Shown here one piece after another: positions 47,771-56,852 of a stretch of 64,000 nt of DNA. Positions within the stretch are counted from its first letter, which is position 1, and every line of letters begins with the position of its first letter. The stretch is from Rhodococcus qingshengii (GTDB lineage: Bacteria; Actinomycetota; Actinomycetes; Mycobacteriales; Mycobacteriaceae). The notes under the pieces are model-generated. The model did no database searches, was not told the DNA's origin, and saw nothing but the letters and a program-made list of their open reading frames with translations. The stretch is taken from assembly GCF_021025955.1 (NCBI RefSeq), contig NZ_JAJNCL010000001.1, positions 744,001 to 808,000 on the forward strand, written 5' to 3'. Position numbers and translations under genes: made by a program.

Positions 47771-48130
47771 ATGGCTGAGAAGCTGATTCGGCAACTCATC
47801 GACGACCTTGACGGTAAGCCGATTGACGATGGATTCGGTGATCGAATTGAGTTCTCTTACCAGGGAACGGATTACGTGATCGATCTGCGCGCCACCAATG
47901 CGGAGAAGTTCGACGCTGCGGTGAAGCCGTTCGTCGAGGCAGCTGCGAAGGTGAGCGGAAAGCGCGGCAAGAAGGCTCAGGCTGCATCTCCGCAGGCCAC
48001 GTCGGGTTCCGGACGCTCCAAGGAGACTCTCCAGGCCATTCGTGACTGGGCGGGTAAGAACGGTTACGAAGTTGCTCCGCGCGGGCGTATCAAAGCGGAA
48101 ATCATCGACGCTTTCGATGCTGCACACTAG
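47771..48130 (+). CDS. lsr2: Lsr2-family nucleoid-associated protein
   Basis: 119-aa H-NS-like xenogeneic silencer. The N-terminal dimerisation part has IRQLIDDLDGKPIDDGFGDR and GTDYVIDLRATNAEKF. A Lys/Gly/Ala linker follows, then the DNA-binding domain TLQAIRDWAGKNGYEV with the AT-hook-like APRGRIKAEIIDAFDAA. The N-terminal segment diverges from the main mycobacterial Lsr2. The principal lsr2 normally lies elsewhere (near lysS), so this is probably a paralog. It is a single-gene unit with its own strong terminator. Confidence 0.9.
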   Translation: MAEKLIRQLIDDLDGKPIDDGFGDRIEFSYQGTDYVIDLRATNAEKFDAAVKPFVEAAAKVSGKRGKKAQAASPQATSGSGRSKETLQAIRDWAGKNGYEVAPRGRIKAEIIDAFDAAH

Positions 48131-48146
48131 GTTGAATTAAATACCT

Positions 48147-48187
48147 CCTCTGGCTCCTGGCGAACCTCGCCAGGAGCCAGAGGCGTA
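48147..48187 (+). terminator. Strong intrinsic terminator after the lsr2-like gene
   Basis: A 16-bp perfect stem, CCTCTGGCTCCTGGCG with its exact complement and a 5-nt loop AACCT, followed by CGTATTTT. Confidence 0.85.
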
Positions 48188-48389
48188 TTTTACTGTTGCT
48201 TTGCTCATTTTCCGATAGCGATGTCCGGCCTGATCATCGGCTGGTTCGTGAGCCGGTAATTTGGCTGCCATCACATTTACCGGGCAGATTGGTCGGTTTA
48301 TTTCGTTGCGTACCCTGACCCGTTGGCGCGCTGGACGGATTCACCGTGTAGGCATTTTTCCCGTGCGCTGTAATTGTCGTGTAGGTTAG

Positions 48390-48408
48390 TTAGGTAACAC
48401 TAACTTTC
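48390..48408 (+). promoter_or_regulatory. IdeR/DtxR-type iron box
   Basis: TTAGGTAACACTAACTTTC matches 13 of 19 positions of the consensus TTAGGTTAGGCTAACCTAA by my count. The conserved TTAGGT and CTAAC cores are kept. It lies 15 bp before the start of the siderophore-interacting protein gene, a classic IdeR target. Confidence 0.6.
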
Positions 48409-48422
48409 GGAAGGATCTTTCT

Positions 48423-49193
48423 GTGGCCAAGCCGACAACTGCATTGACGGTTCTGAGGACCGAACAATTGACTCCTCATATGGTGCGAGTGTTTCTCGGG
48501 GGACCGGGCTTCGAGGCGTTCACTCCCATCGAATACAGCGATTCCTATGTAAAGATCGAATTCGGCACGCCTGATCAGCCGATACTGCGTACCTACACGA
48601 TTCGTTCGTACGATCTCGAGGCCGAAGAGATTGCAATCGATTTTGTCGTCCACGGTGACATGGGAGTTGCAGGCCCGTGGGCCGCGTCAGTTCAACCTGG
48701 CGCTGAGATTACCCTGCGTGGACCCGGTGGCGCGTTTTCGCCGTCGCCATCCGCTGATTGGTATCTCTTCGTCGGAGACGAGACCGCAATACCTGCTATT
48801 GCTGCGTCGATAGCGAGATTGGCGCCGGATGCGGTCGGCTACACCGTCGTCGAAGTCGGTGGATCAGAAGACGAAATCGCACTCGATGCCCCAGAAGGTA
48901 TCGCGGTGACCTGGCTACATCGCGGAGCGTCATCCGACGCGGTGGGTGAAGAGTTGGCGGGTGACAACGCGCCAGTCGTCGCCGCGGTCAAGGCGCTCGA
49001 GTGGCTACCGGGCGAGCCGCACGTATTCATTCACGGTGAAGCACAAGCCGTCATGCATAACCTCCGGCCGTACATTCGCAAGGAACGAAAAGTCCCGGCG
49101 TCGGCCGCTTCTATTTCCGGTTACTGGCGTCGTGGTCGCACCGAAGAAGGCTTCCGCGTCTGGAAGTCCGAACTCGCTGCGGTCGAAAGCTAA
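48423..49193 (+). CDS. Siderophore-interacting protein (ViuB/SIP ferric reductase)
   Basis: 256-aa flavoprotein that reduces Fe(III)-siderophores in the cytoplasm to release iron. FAD-binding block LRTYTIRSYD near residue 60, VHGDMGVAGPWA near 79, GPGGAFSP near 101, NAD(P)H region YLFVGDETAIPAI near 118, and the C-terminal SIP signature RKVPASAASISGYWRRGRTEE. It starts at GTG after GGAAGGA. An iron box lies directly upstream. Mycobacteria have viuB at this place. It is convergent (4-bp overlap) with the exporter gene. Confidence 0.93.
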   Translation: MAKPTTALTVLRTEQLTPHMVRVFLGGPGFEAFTPIEYSDSYVKIEFGTPDQPILRTYTIRSYDLEAEEIAIDFVVHGDMGVAGPWAASVQPGAEITLRGPGGAFSPSPSADWYLFVGDETAIPAIAASIARLAPDAVGYTVVEVGGSEDEIALDAPEGIAVTWLHRGASSDAVGEELAGDNAPVVAAVKALEWLPGEPHVFIHGEAQAVMHNLRPYIRKERKVPASAASISGYWRRGRTEEGFRVWKSELAAVES

Positions 49194-50362
49194 CTCACTG
49201 CGGCCTTGCCGCGAGTCAGCAACACGAGCGCAACGGCCGCGAGAACTCCGAAGGTGGGAATTGCAATTGCCATCGGAACTGCCGTGTCTTCTCCCGCAAT
49301 TCCCACCAACGGCGAAACCAGGGCCGCCAAGCCGAACTGGCCCGCTCCCATCAGGGCTGAACCGGTTCCTGCCGCGTTGGTGACCTCCCCTTGGGCGAGA
49401 GCGGTCGCATTACCCATGATGAACCCGATGCTCGAAACTGCCACGAACAGCGGAACCAAGATCAACCAGGTATTCGTGGAACTGAAAATTACGCTGGTGC
49501 AGAGCAATACGGCGCCGCCAGCGAGGAGCAGGCACACCCCGAACCGCAGTAGGGTGCGAGCTCCGACGCGACCGAGCAGGCGAGTGGTGATCATCGCTGC
49601 CGCGACCATTCCGGTGGCGTTCACTGCGAACACGATCGAGAATTGCGACGGACTCAGCCCGAGGACATTCTGAACGACGAACGGCGACGCGGAGATGTAC
49701 GCGAACAGAGCGCCGAATCCGAAGACGAATGCGAGCGCATATCCGAGGTAATGCTGATTTCGGACGACGTATCTCAGATTCGAGATCAGTGACTTCAATC
49801 CACCGCCGTGGCGTCGCTCGGGTGGGAGTGTCTCGGGAACAAGCAAAACGACACCAGCCACCATCACGGCGCCCGCGACCGCCAGGACCCAGAAGATTCC
49901 GCGCCATCCGACGGGGCCGAGAAGTGCGCCGCCGATCAGCGGCGCGACCACGGGAGCGATACCGCCGATGATCATCATGATGCTGAAGAGCTTCGCTGCG
50001 TGGTCGCCACGCGCCCGGTCGGCAATACAAGCACGGGCCAAGACGATGGCAGCGCCTCCACTCAATCCCTGGACGAGACGGGCGCCGATGAGAAACTCGA
50101 TGTTCGGCGCCACCGCGCATGCCGCACCGCTCAGCGCTGTGATGATCGTTGCGGCAAGCAGTATTCGCCGCCTCCCCAGCCCGTCGGAGATCGGACCGAT
50201 GATCAGCTGGCCGATTCCGAGGCCGGCCATGAAGGTAGTCAGTGTCAGCTGAACGCTGGCCGCAGTAGTGTCGAGTGCATCCGCCATCAACGGTAGGCCG
50301 GGCAGGTACATGTCGATGGAGAGTGGAGCGATTGCGGAAATCAGCGCCAGTACACACAACAT
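49190..50362 (-). CDS. Bcr/CflA-family drug-resistance MFS transporter
   Basis: 390-aa proton-driven exporter with 12 predicted helices. [17 protein letters not shown] near residue 10 and [15 protein letters not shown] near 57 (motif A) are typical of Bcr/CflA. ATG 50362 lacks an evident Shine-Dalgarno site, and family alignment hints that translation could begin slightly upstream, where only a CTG is available. Substrate is unknown; its neighbour, the ferric-siderophore reductase, makes siderophore export one speculative possibility. Confidence 0.88.
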   Translation of the reverse strand: MLCVLALISAIAPLSIDMYLPGLPLMADALDTTAASVQLTLTTFMAGLGIGQLIIGPISDGLGRRRILLAATIITALSGAACAVAPNIEFLIGARLVQGLSGGAAIVLARACIADRARGDHAAKLFSIMMIIGGIAPVVAPLIGGALLGPVGWRGIFWVLAVAGAVMVAGVVLLVPETLPPERRHGGGLKSLISNLRYVVRNQHYLGYALAFVFGFGALFAYISASPFVVQNVLGLSPSQFSIVFAVNATGMVAAAMITTRLLGRVGARTLLRFGVCLLLAGGAVLLCTSVIFSSTNTWLILVPLFVAVSSIGFIMGNATALAQGEVTNAAGTGSALMGAGQFGLAALVSPLVGIAGEDTAVPMAIAIPTFGVLAAVALVLLTRGKAAVS

Positions 50363-50446
50363 CTTCAGAGGAATTGCTCGATTCGCCGATCAACCCTATC
50401 GGCGAGGCAGCTTGTAGTTTCAATCGCGGCGGGCGAGCGTGTGTTC

Positions 50447-51373
50447 ATGACTGACGCATTGTCGGCGAGCTTGAGTGTTCACCTCGATGCCTACGCCGAG
50501 CACCTTCGACTGAGCCGAGGGCGGTCGGAACACACGATCCGCGCTTACGTCGGTGACGCGCGGGCATTGCTGACCCATTTCGCTGCCGGTTCGGAGACTG
50601 CAGATCTCGATGGCCTCGACCTAGGAGTCATGCGCTCGTGGTTGGCTGCCCAGAATGCCGTGGGAACGGCCCGGACGACGGTAGCTCGACGGGCGTCGTC
50701 GGCGCGCGGTTTCACGGCGTGGCTCGCGCAGACAGGACGCATTCCCGTCGACCCCGGTACACGTCTTGCAGCTCCTCCTGCCCGCCGCACGTTGCCGACG
50801 GTGCTGCGTCAGAGTCAGGCGCTCGACGCAATGGATGCGGCGGAAAGCGGTGCACAGCAACAGGAGCCGCTCGCGCTGCGGGACCGACTGATCGTGGAGT
50901 TGTTGTACTCCACCGGAATTCGCGTCGGCGAGTTGTGTGGACTGGACGTCGAGTCGGTCGACGCCGATCGACGCCTTCTGCGTGTGCTCGGCAAGGGAAA
51001 CAAGGAGCGATCGGTGCCCTACGGCCTGCCTGCAGAATCGGCACTGAACGGGTGGCTGGAGCACGGACGGGCCGCACTGACTTCGGATCGGTCTGGGCGA
51101 GCATTGCTCCTCGGCGTTCGAGGCGGCCGACTCGATCAGCGTCAGGCGCGTTCGGTGGTCCACGAAACCATGGCTGCAATTCCAGGGGCTCCCGACATGG
51201 GTCCGCACGGACTCCGGCACTCGGCTGCGACACATTTGCTGGAGGGCGGTGCAGACCTTCGTGTAGTCCAAGAACTTCTCGGGCATGCGAGTTTGGCGAC
51301 CACCCAACTGTACACGCATGTATCGGTCGAACGGCTTCGATCCGTCCACGATCAGGCTCATCCGCGCGCCTAG
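50447..51373 (+). CDS. xerC: Tyrosine recombinase XerC
   Basis: 308-aa recombinase resolving chromosome dimers at dif with XerD. SAM-like N-terminal domain [22 protein letters not shown]. Catalytic residues: Arg in [13 protein letters not shown] near 164, Lys in [11 protein letters not shown] near 188, [15 protein letters not shown] near 251 and [14 protein letters not shown] with the Tyr nucleophile. GTG 50441, two codons earlier, is an alternative start. It is divergent from the exporter gene. Length and order match mycobacterial xerC. Confidence 0.93.
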   Translation: MTDALSASLSVHLDAYAEHLRLSRGRSEHTIRAYVGDARALLTHFAAGSETADLDGLDLGVMRSWLAAQNAVGTARTTVARRASSARGFTAWLAQTGRIPVDPGTRLAAPPARRTLPTVLRQSQALDAMDAAESGAQQQEPLALRDRLIVELLYSTGIRVGELCGLDVESVDADRRLLRVLGKGNKERSVPYGLPAESALNGWLEHGRAALTSDRSGRALLLGVRGGRLDQRQARSVVHETMAAIPGAPDMGPHGLRHSAATHLLEGGADLRVVQELLGHASLATTQLYTHVSVERLRSVHDQAHPRA

Positions 51374-51496
51374 ATTGTGACGCGGCGCGAGTTCTCGGCA
51401 GGTGTTTGGTACCGTCGCAAGTCGGAAGAGTGAACAATCGGCAAAGTTCGATCGTCGTGTCAAGGCACTCGATTACATGCGATATCCGGGGGATTC

Positions 51497-52606
51497 GTGA
51501 ACCGCCAAAATGTGAAGCACCCGCCGAACAGTGGCCAACCGGCCTGGCTGTCCGAAGCGCCGCAACAGTCTCTCGTGCCGATGCCGGCGCCAGAGCCAGC
51601 GGCAGAACCGCAAGAGGTCTGGACCGCGCCACCACCGCTGTCGAGCCAGCAGCAGGTGACAAACCAGGATCTGGTTGCCGAAGCTTTACTGAAACGCCCA
51701 AAACGGACGCCGCGCGGCGGCTGGCGTAGAGGATTGCATCGTGCGACCGGAGGTGTGGTCAATCTGGGGGATTCGACCAACGAACAGCGCAACCGTGCAC
51801 TGGCCGCCCGAATCGAGCAGCCGATTCGCAATGACTACCGAATCGCTTTGCTCTCGCTCAAAGGTGGCGTGGGTAAGACGACGGTCACGGTCGGACTCGG
51901 TGCGACGTTTGCTTCGCTACGTGGCGACTGCGTCGTGGCAGTTGACGCCAATCCCGACTTCGGCACCTTGGCGCAACGTGTTCCGCTGCAAACAAATTCG
52001 ACAGTGCGCGATCTGATCGCCGCGAGGTCGGACATAAAGAGCTATTCGGACGTGCGAGTGCACACATCTCAGTCGCCGAGTCGTCTCGAGGTACTGGCGA
52101 GTGAGCAGGACCCGGCGATTTCGGAGGCGTTCAGTGAGGATGACTATCGCCAGGTCATCGACATCTTGCAGGTCTACTACAACATCATCCTCACCGATTG
52201 CGGTACCGGGATCATGCACTCGGCGATGAACGGCGTTCTCGATCTTGCCAATTCGTTGGTTCTCGTCAGTTCTCCGGCAATCGATGGAGCACGAAGCGCA
52301 GCGGCAACACTCGATTGGCTTCAGTTGCATGGATACGGTCATCTGGTCGAACGGACGGTCGTCGTCGTCAGCGCCGCCAGACCAGGGTCGAGCGTGATCG
52401 ACATGGACGCGTTGGTGGACTATTTCATGCGTCGATGCCGCGCCGTCGAGGTCATTCCTTTCGACGAGCATCTCGCGGAGGGATCGGTGATGGATCTCGA
52501 GTTGATGCGACCGGCCACCAGGCGAGCTTTCATGGAACTGGCAGCGATGGTTGCTGACGATTTCGCGGACGCTGTGGGTCGGCACGCCGTTTCCGAGTGG
52601 CACTGA
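51497..52606 (+). CDS. MinD/ParA-family ATPase with disordered Pro-rich N-terminus (EspI-like)
   Basis: 369 aa. Residues 1-110 are Pro/Gln-rich with a basic segment PRGGWRRGLHRATGG. A deviant Walker A LSLKGGVGKTTVT near 120 follows, then VVAVDANPDFGTLAQR and LTDCGTGIMHSAM (switch/Walker B). The layout resembles type VII secretion-associated ATPases such as EspI, but no ESX genes are near. A role in positioning or segregation is equally possible. It starts at GTG, 123 bp after xerC. Confidence 0.8.
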   Translation: MNRQNVKHPPNSGQPAWLSEAPQQSLVPMPAPEPAAEPQEVWTAPPPLSSQQQVTNQDLVAEALLKRPKRTPRGGWRRGLHRATGGVVNLGDSTNEQRNRALAARIEQPIRNDYRIALLSLKGGVGKTTVTVGLGATFASLRGDCVVAVDANPDFGTLAQRVPLQTNSTVRDLIAARSDIKSYSDVRVHTSQSPSRLEVLASEQDPAISEAFSEDDYRQVIDILQVYYNIILTDCGTGIMHSAMNGVLDLANSLVLVSSPAIDGARSAAATLDWLQLHGYGHLVERTVVVVSAARPGSSVIDMDALVDYFMRRCRAVEVIPFDEHLAEGSVMDLELMRPATRRAFMELAAMVADDFADAVGRHAVSEWH

Positions 52607-52624
52607 CTCAACCCCCCGCCAGAC

Positions 52625-53125
52625 TCAACCCCCGGTCAGTGGCTTGAGCCTGAGCGGTTGCGACCGAACGAGCCCGAGTGGATCGAGATACTCGCGCCCT
52701 CTGCGCAGGCCCCAGTGCAAACATGCGGCGACGACGCATCCGTCGTGCCCGGATTCGAGGGTGCCGATCACCGCCCCGGCCGCGACGCGTTCACCTGCTC
52801 GAACGTCGGCCACGACGGGTTCGTAGGTCGTACGTAGTCCGCCGTCGTGATCAATCGACACCGTCGGCTTTCCCGCGACGACTCCCGCGAACGCCACAAT
52901 GCCGTCGCCGGCCGCGAGGACGGATTGGCCGGGACTGCCGCCCAGATCGACACCGCGATGACCAGGCAGCCAGTTCTGGGCCGGTTTGTCGAAAGCGTGT
53001 TCCACGTGCGGCCGGGGAGTGAGCGGCCAGTCGAAACGCGCCTCTGCCGACGCCGCGCTTACGGCGACACAGCAGAAAATCACGGCGACGACCACTCCTC
53101 GTCGGGCTCCGCTCAACATCGTCAT
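52625..53125 (-). CDS. Secreted LytM/M23-domain protein, catalytic histidines apparently missing
   Basis: 166 aa with a signal peptide (cleavage near SAASAEA) and one LytM domain. Zn ligands appear kept: GHRGVDLGG (HxxxD) and the second His of CLHWGLRRG. The first position of the usual HxH is Cys, and the other catalytic His (normally in a Y-x-H after GGL) is Pro in RTTYEPV. It may therefore be a non-hydrolytic EnvC/NlpD-like regulator. Mycobacterial Rv2891 sits at the same place before rpsB. ATG 53119 is an alternative start. Confidence 0.85.
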   Translation of the reverse strand: MTMLSGARRGVVVAVIFCCVAVSAASAEARFDWPLTPRPHVEHAFDKPAQNWLPGHRGVDLGGSPGQSVLAAGDGIVAFAGVVAGKPTVSIDHDGGLRTTYEPVVADVRAGERVAAGAVIGTLESGHDGCVVAACLHWGLRRGREYLDPLGLVRSQPLRLKPLTGG

Positions 53126-53432
53126 TGCTTGATCTTCCGCGGAGTCGCGCGCGCTTCAATGCAGATCGGACGGGTAATCCACAGGATGGCCGCCGATCCA
53201 CAACCGCCGGTTCGGTCCGTTGCTTCCGGGGTGGTTATGGCATCGGGGGACGAGGACGTACACTTGTCGAGCGGTCTGTGCTCGCACAGTCCGACTTCGC
53301 GCGCCCGCGCACGTTTTCCGGCCTCGGCTGGTCCTGGTTCTCACGAAACAGGTCCGACGGCCGTGCGGGTGCCAGGGCAGGGATCACCCGATCGCCTGCA
53401 TCAACCGGATTGAAAGTTTGAGGTACACAGCC
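53126..53432. other. rpsB upstream/leader region
   Basis: 307 bp without a supported gene. TACACT at 53259-53264 is a possible -10 element, which would give an rpsB leader of about 160 nt. S2 autoregulates through its leader in other bacteria, but I see no recognisable conserved S2-binding structure. Frames through here are extensions of rpsB or antisense. Confidence 0.4.
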
Positions 53433-54314
53433 ATGGCTGTCGTAACCATGAAGCAGATGCTCGATAGTGGAACCCACTTCGGACATCAGACCCGTCGCTG
53501 GAACCCGAAGATGAAGCGATTCATCTTGACCGACCGCAACGGCATCTACATCATCGACCTCCAGCAGACGCTGACGTACATCGACAAGGCGTACGAGTTC
53601 GTCAAGGAGACCGTTGCCCACGGCGGCACCGTTCTCTTCGTCGGCACCAAGAAGCAGGCGCAGGAGTCCATCGCTTCCGAAGCGACTCGCGTCGGAATGC
53701 CCTACGTCAACCAGCGTTGGCTCGGCGGCATGCTCACCAACTTCACCACCGTCCACAAGCGTCTGCTTCGCCTCAAAGAGCTCGAGGCAATGGAGCAGAC
53801 CGGTGGATTCGAAGGTCGCACCAAGAAGGAAATCCTCATGCTCACGCGTGAGATGACCAAGCTGGATCGCACCCTCGGTGGTATCCGCGACATGGCCAAG
53901 GTTCCTTCCGCGGTGTGGATCGTCGACACCAACAAGGAGCACCTGGCAGTTGCCGAGGCTCGCAAGCTGAACATCCCGGTCATCGCGATCCTGGACACCA
54001 ACTGCGACCCCGACCTCGTCGACTACCCGATCCCGGGCAACGACGACGCCATCCGTTCCGCAGCACTGCTGACCAAGGTTGTCGCTTCCGCGGTTGCCGA
54101 GGGTGTGCAGGCACGTGCAGGACTGAGCGCCGACAAGGACGCGAAGCCCGAAGCCGGCGCGGGCGAGCCCCTCGCCGAGTGGGAGCAGGAACTGCTCTCG
54201 CAGGCAGCTCCGGCCGCAGAGGCTGAGGCAGCTCCCGCTGCAGAGGCTGAGGCAGCTCCCGCTGCAGAGGCTGAGGCAGCCCCCGCCGCAGAGGCACCGG
54301 CCACCGAGGCCTGA
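53433..54314 (+). CDS. rpsB: 30S ribosomal protein S2
   Basis: 293-aa S2. Start [20 protein letters not shown], with [10 protein letters not shown] and [21 protein letters not shown] as signatures. The last roughly 45 residues are an Ala/Pro/Glu tail made of four AAPAAEAE units encoded by near-identical 24-bp DNA repeats. The frame opens far upstream, but the ATG at 53433 matches the family N-terminus. A terminator-like hairpin separates it from tsf. Confidence 0.97.
   Translation: MAVVTMKQMLDSGTHFGHQTRRWNPKMKRFILTDRNGIYIIDLQQTLTYIDKAYEFVKETVAHGGTVLFVGTKKQAQESIASEATRVGMPYVNQRWLGGMLTNFTTVHKRLLRLKELEAMEQTGGFEGRTKKEILMLTREMTKLDRTLGGIRDMAKVPSAVWIVDTNKEHLAVAEARKLNIPVIAILDTNCDPDLVDYPIPGNDDAIRSAALLTKVVASAVAEGVQARAGLSADKDAKPEAGAGEPLAEWEQELLSQAAPAAEAEAAPAAEAEAAPAAEAEAAPAAEAPATEA
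54204..54299 (+). repeat. Four tandem 24-bp repeats in the rpsB 3' end
   Basis: Units at 54204, 54228, 54252 and 54276 follow GCAGCTCCCGCTGCAGAGGC plus TGAG, with only a few third-position changes. Units 2 and 3 are identical. They encode AAPAAEAE and could vary in number between strains. Confidence 0.85.
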
Positions 54315-54320
54315 TTCGTT

Positions 54321-54363
54321 GAAACCGGCCCTGACCAAGAGTTCTTTTGGTCAGGGCCGTTTC
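54321..54363 (+). terminator. Hairpin between rpsB and tsf
   Basis: CGGCCCTGACCAA pairs with TTGGTCAGGGCCG, extended by GAAAC/GTTTC with one bulged base. The loop contains TTCTT. It could attenuate or terminate rpsB transcripts before tsf. Confidence 0.65.
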
Positions 54364-54448
54364 ACCGTTAGGCCCGAGCACCACCGTCAGGCCGTGCTTC
54401 ACCGTTAGTCCTAGGTCCGAAACAGACACATGAGGAGGCTCGCTAATC

Positions 54449-55276
54449 ATGGCGAACTACACCGCCGCTGACGTCAAGCGGCTCCGTGAGCTCACCGGCT
54501 CCGGAATGATGGCATGTAAGAACGCACTCGCAGATGCAGACGGCGATTTCGACAAGGCCGTGGAGCAGCTGCGCATCAAGGGCGCGAAGGATGTCGGAAA
54601 GCGCGCAGAGCGCACCACCGCTGAGGGTCTCGTCGTCGCCAAGGACGGCGTCATGATCGAGATCAACTGCGAGACCGACTTCGTCGCCAAGAACGACGAG
54701 TTCATCAAGCTGGCCGACTCCATCGTGACCGTCGCTGCCGCTGGCAAGCCCGCCGACCTCGACGCTCTCAAGGCGCTCGAGCTCGACGGCAAGACCATCG
54801 ACACCGTCATCCAGGAGCAGTCCGCGAAGATCGGCGAGAAGCTCGAGCTGAGCCGCGTCGCTTCCTTCGACGGCCCCGTTGCCGTGTACCTGCACAAGCG
54901 CAGTGCCGACCTGCCGCCGGCCGTCGGCGTGCTCGTCGAGTACACCGGTGAAGGCGATGCCGCAGCCGAGGCTGCTCGCGCAGCTGCAATGCAGGTCGCT
55001 GCACTCAAGGCCAAGTACGTCACGCGTGACGAGGTCCCCGCGGAGATCGTCGCTTCCGAGCGCCACATCGCCGAAGAGACCGCTCGCGCGGAGGGCAAGC
55101 CCGAGCAGGCTCTGCCGAAGATCATCGAAGGCCGCGTCAACGGCTACTTCAAGGACGTCGTGCTGACCGAGCAGTCTTCGGTTCAGGACTCCAAGAAGAC
55201 CGTCAAGGCGATCCTCGACGAGGCCGGCGTGACCATCAAGCGCTTCGTGCGTTTCGAGGTCGGCGCCTCCGCTTAA
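54449..55276 (+). CDS. tsf: Elongation factor Ts
   Basis: 275-aa nucleotide-exchange factor for EF-Tu. UBA-like N-terminal domain [19 protein letters not shown], the EF-Ts signature [15 protein letters not shown] near residue 70, and a second conserved block [13 protein letters not shown] near the end. GAGGAGG lies 10 nt before the ATG. It follows rpsB as in nearly all bacteria. Confidence 0.97.
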   Translation: MANYTAADVKRLRELTGSGMMACKNALADADGDFDKAVEQLRIKGAKDVGKRAERTTAEGLVVAKDGVMIEINCETDFVAKNDEFIKLADSIVTVAAAGKPADLDALKALELDGKTIDTVIQEQSAKIGEKLELSRVASFDGPVAVYLHKRSADLPPAVGVLVEYTGEGDAAAEAARAAAMQVAALKAKYVTRDEVPAEIVASERHIAEETARAEGKPEQALPKIIEGRVNGYFKDVVLTEQSSVQDSKKTVKAILDEAGVTIKRFVRFEVGASA

Positions 55277-55294
55277 TCGGAGCCCGTACACATG

Positions 55295-55332
55295 GACCCC
55301 GCCAGAAGAGCATTTGCTCTACCGGCGGGGTC
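55295..55332 (+). terminator. Terminator-like hairpin after tsf
   Basis: GACCCCGCC pairs with GGCGGGGTC, with a partly paired upper stem (AGAGC/GCTCT). A weak T-rich end follows. Confidence 0.6.
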
Positions 55333-55376
55333 TACGTGTACCTGGGGCCTCCGATGAGGCAGGATGGGAGTGCCTT

Positions 55377-55425
55377 GGGACTAGTCCCGAGGGCTTTCTG
55401 TGTCACCGTCTCCGATTCGGTGACA
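55377..55425 (+). promoter_or_regulatory. Two inverted repeats in the pyrH leader
   Basis: GGGACTAGTCCC (55377-55388) is a perfect 12-bp palindrome. TGTCACCG and CGGTGACA (55401-55408, 55418-55425) form an 8-bp perfect stem with a 9-nt loop. They sit 50-100 nt before pyrH and could be an operator and an RNA stem. Confidence 0.4.
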
Positions 55426-55474
55426 GAAGAAGAACGAAGGACCTACAGGGTCTTGTATCGAACTGAGGAGAACA

Positions 55475-56203
55475 ATGTCCGAACCTGCCAACGAACGTCC
55501 AGGATTCAAGCGGGTCCTGCTCAAACTCGGCGGCGAAATGTTCGGAGGCGGCAAAGTCGGTCTCGATCCCGATGTGGTCACCAAGGTGGCTGAGCAGATC
55601 GCAGAGGTCGTTCGATCAGGCGTACAGGTTGCAGTGGTCATCGGCGGTGGAAACTTCTTCCGCGGAGCGGAACTGCAGCAGCGTGGCCTCGATCGCGCGC
55701 GCTCCGACTACATGGGCATGCTCGGCACCGTCATGAACTGCCTCGCTTTGCAGGATTTCCTGGAGAAGGCCGGCGTCGATTCTCGTGTGCAGACGGCCAT
55801 CACCATGGGACAGGTCGCCGAGCCGTACCTTCCCCTTCGTGCACGTAGGCACCTCGAGAAGGGGCGCGTGGTCATCTTCGGTGCCGGGATGGGTATGCCG
55901 TACTTCTCCACCGACACCACTGCTGCGCAGCGCGCGCTGGAGATCGGTGCCGAGGTAGTGCTGATGGCCAAGGCTGTCGACGGCGTCTACTCGGCTGACC
56001 CGCGTATCGACCCGGACGCGACGATGTACGAACAGATCACGCACCGCGAGGTCATCGAACGTGAGCTCAAGGTCGCGGACGCGACGGCGTTCAGCCTGTG
56101 CATGGACAACTCGATGCCGATGATGGTGTTCAACCTCCTCACCGAAGGAAACATCGCTCGCGCGGTGTCCGGTGAGAAGATCGGCACCCTGATCAAGTCG
56201 TGA
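55475..56203 (+). CDS. pyrH: UMP kinase (uridylate kinase)
   Basis: Hexameric amino-acid-kinase-fold enzyme phosphorylating UMP to [18 protein letters not shown] near residue 10, [15 protein letters not shown] near 53, [10 protein letters not shown] near 110 and [10 protein letters not shown] near 212 are conserved. The 242-aa length is normal. GAGGAG precedes the ATG. It is followed by frr, the usual order. Confidence 0.96.
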   Translation: MSEPANERPGFKRVLLKLGGEMFGGGKVGLDPDVVTKVAEQIAEVVRSGVQVAVVIGGGNFFRGAELQQRGLDRARSDYMGMLGTVMNCLALQDFLEKAGVDSRVQTAITMGQVAEPYLPLRARRHLEKGRVVIFGAGMGMPYFSTDTTAAQRALEIGAEVVLMAKAVDGVYSADPRIDPDATMYEQITHREVIERELKVADATAFSLCMDNSMPMMVFNLLTEGNIARAVSGEKIGTLIKS

Positions 56204-56246
56204 GTGACACCCAAAAAATGATGCAGAACAACATGGAGGAACAGCC

Positions 56247-56804
56247 GTGATCGATGAAGCGCTCTTCGAGGCAGAAGAGAAGATGGAAAAGGCTGTCACG
56301 GTAGCCAAGGACGATCTCGGCTCGGTTCGCACCGGACGCGCCAACCCCGGTATGTTCTCGCGCATCGTGATCGACTACTACGGTTCGATCACGCCGATCA
56401 CGCAGCTCGCGAGCATCAACGTCCCCGAGGCCCGCATGGTCATCGTCAAGCCGTACGAGGCTTCACAGCTCAACGCGATCGAGACGGCGATCCGCAACTC
56501 GGATCTTGGTGTGAACCCGTCCAACGACGGCAGCATCATCCGCATCTCGGTTCCACAGCTCACGGAGGAGCGTCGTCGCGAACTGGTGAAGCAGGCCAAG
56601 TCCAAGGGCGAGGACTCGAAGGTCACGCTGCGCAACATCCGCCGCAAGGCGATGGACGAACTCGGCCGGATCCAGAAGGACGGCGAAGCCGGCGAGGACG
56701 AGGTCGGTCGCGCAGAGAAAGAACTCGACAAGACCACGGCGAAGTACGTGCACACGGTCGAGGAACTCGTCAAGCACAAGGAAGCAGAGTTGATGGAGGT
56801 ATAG
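56247..56804 (+). CDS. frr: Ribosome recycling factor
   Basis: 185-aa factor that splits post-termination ribosomes with [21 protein letters not shown] near residue 25, [20 protein letters not shown] near 88 and the C-terminal helix hairpin [15 protein letters not shown] are typical. GGAGGA precedes the GTG. It lies 43 bp after pyrH, probably one transcript. Confidence 0.96.
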   Translation: MIDEALFEAEEKMEKAVTVAKDDLGSVRTGRANPGMFSRIVIDYYGSITPITQLASINVPEARMVIVKPYEASQLNAIETAIRNSDLGVNPSNDGSIIRISVPQLTEERRRELVKQAKSKGEDSKVTLRNIRRKAMDELGRIQKDGEAGEDEVGRAEKELDKTTAKYVHTVEELVKHKEAELMEV

Positions 56805-56852
56805 CCTCCTCGTTTGCAGTGTTTGTCGTCGGGAGTAGATCAGGGAGTCTGG

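Noticed and set aside
49206..49673. 155-codon plus-strand frame opposite the Bcr/CflA exporter
   Set aside because: Antisense to transmembrane helices with clear MFS motifs; no supporting features.
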